This document shows positions 23,150-34,900 of a stretch of DNA of 64,000 bases, piece after piece; the stretch's first letter is position 1, and the number at the start of each line of letters is the position of its first letter. Source of the stretch: Cercospora beticola (lineage: Eukaryota; Ascomycota; Dothideomycetes; Mycosphaerellales; Mycosphaerellaceae). The translations under genes and the position numbers were made by a program. The notes below the pieces were generated by a model, which was given only the letters and a program-made list of their open reading frames with translations, was not told where the DNA came from and made no database searches. The DNA lies in contig NC_088944.1 of assembly GCF_033473495.1 (NCBI RefSeq), forward strand, positions 310,001-374,000. The letters are read 5' to 3'.

Positions 23150-23487
23150 TCCTTGCGATGCCTGCGGCTGCGAAGCTTGGGCCCTCTCGTCCTGTGGGCG
23201 CCATTCGATGGAGACACTGCCTTCGATCCGAGGGCATCAACGTCTCTCGAGGTCGCACATCGAATAGTGTGTGGAGATGCACTCACACGGGAGGAAGTGC
23301 TAGGACAGGACAACGCTCATACAGGTAATGACCGATGTGTGTCATCACTGGACGGGGCGCCAAACCGGCCACCTCGCCACTACGTAAATTCCGCTTATGC
23401 GTTATCTCAAAATTATGTAAACAATCACTACAACACGCCTATTCCACGCCCTCTGATCGCCGTACGCTCGCAGAATGCCTCGCTATG

Positions 23488-24216
23488 CTATCGACCTATC
23501 GTCCTATCGTAATTTAATTATCTATTTAGTATTAGAGAACGTAATATATACTATAATTCTCGCCGAACTATATAATAATTACGATATTACGATATTACCT
23601 CGTACGCTATAACGCTTCTTATACTCGTAGAGTGTTCGTAATAGTACTTATAATATAGCTTAGAATCTTCTAAGTAATTAAAAGACTTTAAATATATAGA
23701 TTAGATATACTTTCTACTTTCTATATTTAACTAATATAGAGGTAGTATAGATTCTTAAACTTAATAGCTTCTATATTAGCGAACGAATATATTGCCGAAT
23801 ATATATAAAGCTAGAGTTTATTAAGAAGTTACCTTCTAATTAGTATATAGCTATAAAGAAAAAGATCGCTTATATATTATCTATTAAGCTAGATAAGTCT
23901 ATAGTAGAGTTACTTAGTAGATAGAATCTATATATATATATAAGGAATAGGTTTAATCTAATTAGATAGTTTATACTTCTATAATCGCTTTCTAATTATA
24001 AAGTAATTACTACTAATATATATTATATATAGTAATTATATTTATAGTATAGTAAAGTATCTAAACTCCGAAGATATTTAGTAGCGCTATAAACGTATAC
24101 GCGAACATTATAGTACTATAATTACTAACGGCTCTAACTAATACTACTTAATAGATACTTACTATAAGTTTAAATACTAGAGTATTTAAATCTATATAGC
24201 GATTAATATTTATTTA
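23488..24216. repeat. RIP-mutated sequence left of Alpha copy 1, origin unidentified
   Basis: CA/TG-depleted sequence without an element boundary that I could recognise. Alpha copy 1 is inserted with a target duplication, so this piece was once continuous with the sequence starting at 26551. Confidence 0.6.
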
Positions 24217-24432
24217 TATTAAGTTTAGAGGTCTAACCTATCTAGATATAGTAGAATAAGGCAAAGTAAAACTCTTTATAGTAAGTAGTTAGAAAGGCTT
24301 AGGTTTCTATCTACTATAAGCCTATAAAGAAATACTTTCTACTAGGAATTCCTAAAGCCTAAAGTACTACTTACCTAAAGCCTAACTATTAGATAGAAAG
24401 ATATAGTATCTATAGAATCTTAAATCGTAATA
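24217..24432 (-). repeat. LTR of Alpha copy 1
   Basis: 216 bp, begins TATTAAGTTTAG and ends AATCGTAATA as read on the plus strand; aligned by eye to 26335-26550. Confidence 0.88.
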
Positions 24433-26334
24433 CTTTCTCTAATAGCTTATCTCTTAATAGCTAGTTACCTTTCCTTAGTCTTATTCTCTATTATAGTAAA
24501 AGCTCTTACTTTACTTATATCTCTAAAAGCTAAAACTATACTTCTTATAGGTTCTAGATACTAATAGCTTAATAGTAAGTATCTCTTCTCTTAATATAGA
24601 GTATACTACCTAGCTTTAAATAACTCTAAGTTATTTATTCTTTTTCTCTCTTATTATTATCTCTATATAGCTCTTATAGTATAAGCTAAATACTCTAATC
24701 CTCTCTCTAGTTTAGATTACCTAGGTATCTCTACTTCTTTCTTTTCTAGAATAGAAAGGATATTATTAGGTAATAAGTATAGTTAGATATCTATAGTATC
24801 TCTAATAGATAACTAAGATTTAGATAAGCTACTAAGTAGAACTTAGATTCTATTCTTAGATTGAACTACTTCTACTATTACTAGCTAGGCCTCTCTTATC
24901 TTCTTTCTAAGTAATAGTAAGCTTAACTATACTTATAATATACTCTATAAACTTATTATTTAAAAAGTAAAGTACTATTATACTAGTTTCCTTCCTAATA
25001 CTTTATTATTCTTATACTTCTTCTTTAGCTCTTACTAGATAGCTTTTGCTATCTCTTTCTCTAATACTATCTCTTTATTCTCTTTACTAATATAAAGCTA
25101 AATCTAGTAGATTACTTTATAGTTTGCTTTATTAGTTATTAGAGTAGATATTAAGGTCTTAATAGTTAAGTATAGGTCTTTTCTCTTAAGGAATATAGCT
25201 ATCTTTCTAAACTATTATTCTAAGTTCTTCTTAGAGAGTACTAGATATAGTCTCTTTACTAAAGTACTATTTATTTTATTTTATTCCTATCTTATTTTCT
25301 AAAGAGTTAACTTTAGGTATATATATTACTAAGTTCTTCTAACTATAGCTAAGAAATAAATTTGTTTTATATAGTAAACTAGAACCTATATATCTTAGTA
25401 TTTAGTTCTTAGTATATATATAGGTAGAAATTCCTTTATACTAGACTATCTAGTAGAGAATTAACTATACTAAGACTCCTCTCTTTTAGCTAGAGCTTCT
25501 AGGACTCTATTTTCTAAGTAGTTCTAGAGTAGGTATTATACTCTAAGCCTTATATATAGTATATATATTAATAGCTAAAGGAGTATATCTCTCTAGTACT
25601 CTCTAGTATAGAAACCTCCTAGTACTACTATATTTATAATAAAAGTAGGTTTATAACTCCTCTTAATCTTAAGTATATTAGTTTATCTAACTAGGCTTCT
25701 AGAGCCTAATTATCTAATTCTCCTTTAGATTCTAGAGATAGTAAGAGGTTTAGTTAGTCTCTAAAGTATTATTAGCTAATAGTAGGTCTCTCTAGAACCT
25801 ACCTTATAACTATTCTTTCTAAATATAACCTACCTAGTATAAACTAATCCTCTAGCCTTATAAGATCTTTCTTTAAATAGATAGTAAGTTCTATCTATAT
25901 AGCTATTTTTAGAAGACTCTCTCTTCCTCTAATAGTCTAACTACTCTTCTTACTTTATCCTCTTCTACTTTCTAGTAGTAGGGAAATACTAGACTAACTC
26001 CTAGTATTATTAGACTATAACTTTTATTTACTAAGTATCTAGCCTAGGTACTTTATAGAGTTTATTCTCTATCTTTATATAGCTATATAGTATATTCTTC
26101 TACTTAGGACTAATATATATTAGATATCCTATCTATCTATATATACTATTCTTTCTACTATCTAGTTTATACTTATAAGACTACTCCTTTTACTTCTAAC
26201 TCTTTTATAGCTTTAGATCCTACTATTACTTTTAAGTCTCTTACTAGAGTACTTTAACTTCTACTAAGAGTACTTACTATTATATCCTCTAGCTTCTAGC
26301 TTTCTAGCTATAATATAAACTCGAGCTTATAACC

Positions 26335-26550
26335 TATTAAATTTAGGAGTCTAACCTATCTAGATATAGCGGAATAAAGTAAAGTAAAACTCTCTATAGT
26401 AAGTAGTTAGAGAAGCTTAGGTTTCTATCTACTATAAGCCTATAAAGAAATACTCTCTACTAAGAATTCCTAAAGCCTAAAGTACTACTTATCTAAGGCC
26501 TAACTATTAGATAGAGAGATATAGTATCTATAGAATCTTAAATCGTAATA
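26335..26550 (-). repeat. LTR of Alpha copy 1
   Basis: 216 bp, same ends as its partner; the differences seen are mainly transitions. Confidence 0.88.
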
Positions 26551-29500
26551 ATTTATACTATATTCTATAGATTTATATAGGTATTACTAGTAGAACGGCT
26601 ATATTAGTACTAGCTTAATACGTTATAAATATTAAGTAATTATAAATCGTTCTATAGATAGTATATTCTAACTATAGTACTAAGATAATCCTTAGTATAG
26701 ATTATTATTATATAGTCTATAATACTATCTATATAGCCTCGTAGCGTACTTATAGTAAGCCGGAAGTACTATTACTATTCGAGAAGGTATTTAAATATAG
26801 TATAATTAAGATAAACTAACGTATTAAGGCCTAGTAGAATTAATAAGTACCGGCTATTATAGGCTAGCGATTATACTTCTACGAGTTACTTAAAGACGCT
26901 TATTACGATACTATAGTACTATCTAATAGGATTACGTTTCTAGCTATATATATAGATATTATATACGAAGAAGTACTATAGTTTATAGAGGTTTAGAACT
27001 ACTATAAGATTCGTAAATAACCGGAATAGCCGTATTTAATTCTAAGTATTCTATACGTATTATATTATTACCCTACGCTATATAGTACTAGTAAATAAAG
27101 CTACCTACTACTAGAAGGTATATTAGATAGTATAAAAGAAGACCTCTATAACTTTAATAAGACTATAATTTCTACTTAATCGTAGTATAATTACTACTAA
27201 CTATATAGTAGATTTAGAGGCCTACCTACCCGAAGTTACGCTTAATTAGTATTATATAGCTTTATAAATAGCTAGCTATACTATACTAATTTAGAGCTAT
27301 ATTTATAACGCTAATAGCGATCGTATTTACCGCCTCGAATATATATAGCTACGAGGCTTAGTAGCTAACTATATTACCTCTAATTAATTACTTAAGTTAA
27401 AGGAGCTTAAGAAGCTACTAGTAGTATATAATTAGATACCTTAGCGCTAATAATAGGCCGTTTTCGCTACGAGGAATAACGAGCTACTTATTAATAAAGA
27501 CGTAGGTATAGTAGAGTTCGTAGAAGAGCCGTTTACTAGTATAGATACTATTTAGTATAAAAAATTAGTATTAAACTCTATACTAGATATCGGCGAGGCC
27601 TTAATAATTACTAGCGAGGATAGCTTTCTATTACTCTATATCTACTTCTTAAACTTCTATCTATATATTCTTAGCGCCTACGAAGTCCTATTATATACCT
27701 CTATATAGTCGTAGATAGAAATAGATAGCTTCGGCTATACTAGTAAAGTATAGAGTAGCTAGATATCTATAGAAGTAAAAAGAAAGTAATAAAAAGTCTA
27801 GAATTTCGACCTAGAGAGATTAGAGAGCTTCTAAGAATATAAAGACGATACTAGCGTAGTATAACTACTATAAGATTCTAATACTCGACTACGAGATAGC
27901 TTTTCTAGATAGTAAATACTACTATAGATCTAGAGGCTAGAGTAGTAACCTAGGCTCTAAATAGACTAAAGAGAAGGAACTAAGTATATCTAAAAGAAAG
28001 CTTTAATAAGAAAGAGTAAGAATAGTAGAAATAGAAGAAAGGAATAGTAGTACCTCTATAGATACTAGGATAATTAGCTACTAGGAGCCTTTTATCTAAA
28101 ATAGAAGACTCTAAAGTAGACTAGTCTCTCTACTCTAGAGCTCTCTAGAAACTTTAAGTCTAAAAGTAGAGTATCTAATATAAGCTATCTAACTCTATAC
28201 TATACTTAGAGCTACCTATAAAGATACCTACTATTCTAGATATTCTATAAAAACTAGAATTTCTCTAGATATAGGTTATATAACTAGGTACTAAGGAAAG
28301 TTAAAATCTAAGTAGGATTTATATAGAGAGATACCTACTCTAGAAACTAGTAAGAAAGAGTTAGATAAAGGATTAATATAGATACTAGCGTAGAGACTAG
28401 GACTATATATATAGGCTTAAGTCTCTAAGCTAGTAAGTAAAAGAATCGGGCTCCTAAGTACTAATAATATAAGAAATAACTAAGAAGAACTACTATAAAG
28501 GATCTAAACTATTAAGATAACGTAAATTGTCCTAAGAAGAACTAGAAACTATAGAAGTAGTAGGCTATATAGAGCTTACTATAAAATATAAAGATATAAG
28601 GAGGTTTTTCTACTAGAGTACTAGTATAAGAGCTTTTCTATCTACGAAAAATATAGAGCATACTACTTACTCTAGTTAAAAGAGGTAGACTAGCGTATAA
28701 GAATTATCTATCTATATATTCTTAGCTTTCTTATTCTATACTTCTATCTCTATAATATTAGCTCTATTATATACTATACTATCTAATTATTAGTTTAAAT
28801 ACTACTCTAAAATAGGCGCTAAATACTCTCGAATTCTTAGATAATATAAGTGCTATAGTAACTATAGTAGCTTAAATCCTAATCTACTAGAAAGCTAGTT
28901 CGTTTATAAATAATTAGTAGCTCTACTAGAGAACGATAATATATCTAAAAGTTTTACGAATACTACTATAGCTATAAGGCCGACTACGAGCCGTAGATTT
29001 AACTCCTTCCTTTCGCTTCTAGCCTATTCTAATCCTATATATAATATTACTATATAGTAGTTTAAGTCTAAAGTATAATATAATACTAGCTCTAAACCTC
29101 TTTTATAGTATATCTCTATAGTACTACTACCGAGGCTAGAAGAAGCGTTAGTTTACTATATATATCGCTACGAGATATAGACTTAATATAGTAAGATTAT
29201 TAATAATAATATATAGGTATACGAGCTCTCTAAGTTATATATATCTATAACTAATAACTTTAGTAATCTAGAATATAAATAGGCTATTAAGAACGATACT
29301 ATAGACTTACTACTAGAGTTTATAGTTAATCGCTAGGACTATAACGACCTTCTAGCCTATCTAATTAACGCGATATAAGACTATAAAGATTACTTCTTCT
29401 TTATTAGATTTAATAATAATACTAATCGCTCTAATAAGATTAGTCGTTCTACGTACTATAAGAAGGTATTATCTATAGTAATAATAATATTCTAGAACTC

Positions 29501-29988
29501 TAGAAAGCCGGCAAATAAGTATACTATAAAAATATATATCTACTTATATAGAGAGGTACTATCGAAGAAGTATAAGAACTATATAAGTACTATTACGAGT
29601 TAATCGTCGAGTATATATTAGAGCGTTAAATATAACTAACTAGAGGTTAAGTATAAGAAACTATTATAAGTTAATAGACTAATTAATAGAAACAAACTAT
29701 CTAAATTCTTAGACTTTATAGAAGTTAATAGTAGCGATTACGTAGCGAATAGTTAGACTCTATAATAATAGCCTATAGTATAGAATAGCTCTAGAGTTTA
29801 ATAACTCTAACTCTATAGAGATTAGTAATAACTCTAAAAGGTTTAGTAGTATAGTAATATAAGCTAGTAGACTAGCGAGGCTTATAATAATTAGTTAAGC
29901 GAAGCTAAATATATAGATAACGCTAGTATTTAGTAGGATAATAGTAAATAGTAGAATAAGTATTAGAAATAGCTAATATAGCTATTAC
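26551..29988. repeat. RIP-mutated block of 3.4 kb, family unidentified
   Basis: CA/TG-depleted throughout, with many CG-containing stretches that look like former coding sequence (for example 26720-27700 and 29130-29500). I found no LTR pair, terminal inverted repeat or reverse-transcriptase signature, so this could be a RIP-mutated DNA transposon, a LINE, or a duplicated host gene segment. It was continuous with 23488-24211 before Alpha copy 1 inserted. Confidence 0.6.
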
Positions 29989-30204
29989 TATTACGATTTA
30001 AGATTCTATAGATATTATATCTCTCTATCTAATAGTTAGGCCTTAAGTAAGTAGTATCTTAAGCTTTAGGAATTCTTAGTAGAGAGTATTTCTTTATAGG
30101 CTTATAGTAGATAGAAACCTAAGCCTTTCTAACTACTTATTCTAGGAGGTTTTACTTTACTTTATTCTACTATACCTAGATAGGTTAGACCTCTAAATTT
30201 AATA
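29989..30204 (+). repeat. LTR of Alpha copy 2
   Basis: 216 bp, inverted relative to the copy 1 LTRs. Its outer flank is ATTAC, which does not match the flank of the distal LTR at 53809-54024. Confidence 0.88.
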
Positions 30205-30219
30205 GGTTATAAGCCCGAG
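30205..30219 (+). promoter_or_regulatory. Probable half-tRNA(iMet) primer-binding site of Alpha
   Basis: GGTTATAAGCCCGAG sits directly inside the LTR. With one RIP change undone it corresponds to the complement of an anticodon arm with CAU in the loop. The equivalent site in copy 1 is at 26334-26320 on the minus strand. That copia-type elements prime from an internal fragment of initiator tRNA-Met is established; its use here is inferred. Confidence 0.6.
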
Positions 30220-31744
30220 TTTATATTATAGCTAGAAAGCTAGAAGCTAGAGGATATAATAGTAAGTACTCTCGGTAGGAGTTAAGATACTCTAGTAAGA
30301 GACTTAAAAGTAATAGTAGAATCTAAAGCTATAAAAGAGTTAGAAGTAGAAGGAGTAGTCTTATAAGTATAAACTAGATAGTAGAAAGAATAGTATATAT
30401 AGATAGATAGGATATCTAATATATATTAGTTCTAAGTAGAAGGATATACTATACGGCTATATAAAGATAGAGAATAAACTCTATAAGGTACCTAGGCTAG
30501 GTACTTAGTAAATAAAAGTTATAGTCTAATAATACTAGGAGTTAGTCTAGTATTTCCCTACTACTAGAAAGTAGAAGAGGATAAAGTAAGAAGAGTAGTT
30601 AGACTATTAGAGGAAGAGAGAGTCTTCTAAAAATAGCTATATAGATAGAACTTACTATCTATTTAAAGAAAGATCTTATAAGGCTAGAGGATTAGTTTAT
30701 ACTAGGTAGGTTATATTCAGAAAGAATAGTTATAAGATAGGTTCTAGAGAGACCTACTATTAGCTAATAATACTTTAGAGACTAACTAAACCTCTTACTA
30801 TCTCTAGAATCTAAAGGAGAATTAGATAATTAGGCTCTAGAAGCCTAGTTAGATAAACTAATATACTTAAGATTAAGAGGAGTTATAAACCTACTTTTAT
30901 TATAAATATAGTAGTACTAGGAGGTTTCTATACTAGAGAGTACTAGAGAGATATACTCCTTTAGCTATTAATATATATACTATATATAAGGCTTAGAGTA
31001 TAATACCTACTCTAAAGCTACTTAGAAAATAGAGTCCTAGAAGCTCTAGCTAAAAGAGAGGAGTCTTAGTATAGTTAATCTCCTACTAGATAGTCTAGTA
31101 TAAGGGAATTTCTACCTATATATATACTAAGAACTAAATACTAAGTATAGGTTCTAGTTTACTATATAAAACAAATTTATTTTTTAGCTATAGTTAGAAG
31201 AACTTAGTAATATATATACCTAAAGTTAACTCTTTAGAAAATAAGATAGGATTAAAATAAAATAAATAGTACTTTAGTAAAGAGACTATATTTAGTACTC
31301 TCTAAGGAGAACTTAGAATAATAGTATAGAAAGATAGCTATATTCCTTAAAAGAGAAGACCTATACTTAACTATTAAAACCTTAATATTTGCTCTAATAA
31401 CTAATAAGGTAAACTATAAAGTAATCTACTAGATTTAGCTTTATATTAGTAAAGAGAATAAAGAGGTAGTATTAGAGAAAGAGATAGTAAAAGCTATCTA
31501 GTAAGAGCGAAAGAAGAAGTATAAGAATAATAAAGTATTAGGAAGGAAACTAGTATAGTAGTACTTTACCTTTTAAATAATAAGTTTATAGAGTATATTA
31601 TAAGTATAGTCTAGCTTACTATTACTTAGAAAGAAGATAAGGAAGGCCTAGCTAGTAATTATAGAGATAGTTAAACCTAAGAATAGAATCTAAGTTCTAC
31701 TTAGTAGTCTATCTAAATTTTAGTTATCTATTAGAGATACTATA

Positions 31745-31939
31745 TATAAGAGCTAGAAGTATATAGCTCGAGAGGCGTAGCTTATTAGGCGTTAAGGTAT
31801 AACGGCTAGTACTACTTATACTTAGTATAGGATAAAAGTATATAGAATATATATAAACGAAGGAGGTAAGAATTATTCTTAATATCTCTAGATAGAGAGT
31901 CTAGAGGCGCTTAATATATTACTATATTCTACTCTTATA
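31745..31939 (+). repeat. 5' LTR of Gypsy-1
   Basis: 195 bp; aligned by eye to 38323-38517. Confidence 0.88.
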
Positions 31940-34900
31940 ATTATAATTCTTCTACTTTATCGAGAGTAGCGATCTATTAAGACCTATTATACTTATACGA
32001 AACGTATCCGCCTAGCAGACTAATTATAATAACGATATACTAAATAATAGATAGCTATTAGGCTATATCGAAGAGATATTAGAATCTAGAATAGTATAAG
32101 CTAAAAAGGAATAGAACGAGGATATAAATAATACCGACGATACTAGTAATATATATATAATACGTAGGCGCCTCTAAGCTAAAAATAATACGTTATACGA
32201 ATAGCTAGAGATCTATACTCTTAAGGCTAAGAACGAACGCTTACTAAAAGAGGTATAGATAATTAAATTACTAGTACGGCTAAGTATAATAGTACTAGGC
32301 CTCGGATAGCTAATACTTTAGTAAAGTAGCGCGTCTATAAGTTATACGAGTAGCGTATATTCCGAAAGCGACAAGTATAGCTTATACGAGTCTATTAAGC
32401 TATATATATCTAAGCTTTTTAAAAGTAAGACTATAAAGGAGGCACGCGAATTTATTTATACTCTCGAGGTAAACTTTATAGCTATACTAAAGAGGTTTCC
32501 GACGGATTACTAGAAAGTAATTATAAGTATTATATACCTCGTAGGCGAAGCGTAAGAAGTATAGTATAATAAATACTTAGGCGTTCTACTTATAGGATAT
32601 ACCTAGTCTTAGTTCTATTAATTCCTATACGATATCGTTAGAGATTAAGCGAACTATATACTTCTCGTAACTATAGAATATAAGAATATACGCTAGAGTA
32701 AGAGCTAGAGTATATAATAGTTCGTAATAGACTTTAGTAACCTAGAGTCTTAGTTAGGTAACTATACTAAGGCATAGCTAGTATACTAGTTCCTCGTAAA
32801 ACTAAAAATATCGCTACGTAAGAATATTATTAAGAACTATACTATCTCTAATAAGTATACTAATCTTATCGCTCTAGTAAGACGCCTCGAGTAAGCTAAG
32901 AAAGCTATACCTCGTAAGCTATATTATAGTAATACCGAGAATAAGTAGGCTAAGTATAAGCGTACCGATAGTAATACTCTTTATAAAGAGGTCTCTAGTT
33001 CGACTAGTAGCTAACGCGATACTTATAGTAGTAAGCCGAAGAGTAAATATAGAGGTAAAGATAAGAGTAAGAGCTAGTAATCTACGTACTTTATATATAA
33101 CGAGGTTAGCTATATTAGTTCTAACTATCCGAACTCTAAGAAAGATAGTAATAAGCCGGCTATTTATAGAGTAACTATAGTAAAGAAGTAGAGAGCAAAA
33201 AAAGCTAAAGCGCTAGAGATAACGCGCGAGTTACTAGCGCTAAACTAGATAGCGATAACTCTCTACTAGTTTAGAGCGTACTAGCGACGTACGTAGAAGG
33301 AGAAGTCGAAATATAGCTAGGTAGTAAGCTAGCCGCTTTCCTTCTTAATAATACTATAGATATTAATATAATATTAAGGGCCTTTATACTATAGTATAAC
33401 CTACTAATAAGGCCGAATACGGCCCTACTACTAGTTACTACCTTTATAGATAAATTAGAGTACTATTATAGTATATACTATATATATATATAGATCGTAG
33501 ACTCTAGTAGTAAGGAGCGATCTATAGGTAGTATCTTCTATATATATAATATACTAACTCCTAACGTAATCTTAGACTATCTATAGCGACGTACTTAGTA
33601 TATACTAGCTAGTAGCGCTATAGATAAATAGCTATATAGTAACGATCGTTTTAGTAAGTTCGAAGTCTAAGAAGCCTATAAGTTCTTTAAGGATCTTTAG
33701 AAGATACTAGTAGTATTTAGCTTAAGTAAGATAGGCAATAAGGTTAAGCCTATTTCTAAGAAGTTCTATCGTTTTAATAATATTCTTAATCCGATAGAGG
33801 AAATAAGAAGTAAGCTAGTTAATAGTATAGAGTATACGATTAACCTATAGCCTAGAACTATACTACTATTCTATCTACTATATTACTAGTCGAAGCGAGA
33901 ATTAGATAAGCTTAAGGAGTACCTAAAGATAGAACTCGAGTATAATTAGATCGAGTATTCTAATAGCGAGGTAGATATACTTATTCTATTCGTACTAAAG
34001 AAGAATAGTAAGCTATAGTTATATATCGACTACTATAGACTAAACGAGATTACTATTAAGAACTAGTATCTACTACCTCTAATTAGTAAGATACTAGATA
34101 GGCTTATAGGAGCTATATAGTTTACGTTCTTAGACTTAGCCGATACGTACTACTATATTCGGATTAAGCTAAGTAACTACTAGAAGACTACGTTTTATAC
34201 GTACTATAGCTATTTCTAGTATAAGATAATACTCTTCGGCTTAACGAATATACTAGCGACGTTCTAAGTATATATTAACTATATACTAGTAGAGCTAGTC
34301 GATATAAGCTATATAGTATACCTAGACGATATCCTAATCTATAGTAGGATACGCGAGGAATATATATAAGACGTATACGCTATACTTAAGAAGCTCTATA
34401 AGTTTAGACTCTACGTATAGTGTTCTAAGTATAAGTTCTTCTAGAAAAAAGTCGACTTCCTTAGATTTATAGTAACTACTAGTAGCGTTATAATAGACCT
34501 AAGTAGGATAGCTATAATCGTCTTATAGCTAACTCTAACTATACTAATAGAAGTTTAATCCTTCCTTAGATTCGCGAACTTCTACTATCGATTTATCTTC
34601 GGATATTCGAGAGTTATAGTACCTTTAATAGCGCTATTAAAGAGTATAAAGGATAGAAAGAAGCTAGAGCTAATTAAGTAGGAAGTAGCGGAGAAGTAGA
34701 CGTTCTATAAGCTAAAGAATCGATTTTAGACTATACTACTACTAAGATACTTTAACTCTACGCTATACCTATAAGTCGAAACTAACGCTTCCGACTTCGT
34801 AGTAGCTAGTATCCTAAGCTAACTATTTAAAGTAGAATAGTATCTAATTGCCTTCTTCTTATAGAAGATAATTAATACTAAATATAACTATAAAGTTTAT

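Larger units (their letters stand above)
24212..26555 (-). mobile_element. Alpha copy 1: intact non-autonomous LTR retrotransposon with target duplication ATTTA
   Basis: Two direct repeats of exactly 216 bp (24217-24432 and 26335-26550) enclose 1,902 bp. The 5 bp ATTTA occurs immediately outside both ends (24212-24216 and 26551-26555), so this is a complete insertion. The internal part is far too short for a full gag-pol. Orientation is minus: next to the LTR at 26335 the complement reads GGTTATAAGCTCGAG (26334-26320), the position of a primer-binding site, and the purine-rich tract lies beside the other LTR. The purine tract is seen best in copy 3. LTR ends are TA...TA, as expected from TG...CA after RIP. 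Confidence 0.88.
29989..31744 (+). mobile_element. Alpha copy 2 (left LTR and 5' part), ends at Gypsy-1
   Basis: A 216 bp LTR (29989-30204), reverse complement of the copy 1 LTRs, is followed by GGTTATAAGCCCGAG at 30205-30219. Undoing one TG-to-TA change makes this complementary to the anticodon-arm region of initiator tRNA-Met, the half-tRNA priming site typical of Ty1/copia elements. Internal sequence matches copy 1 up to 31744, where Gypsy-1 begins. The right part of the element is missing on this side. Confidence 0.82.
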
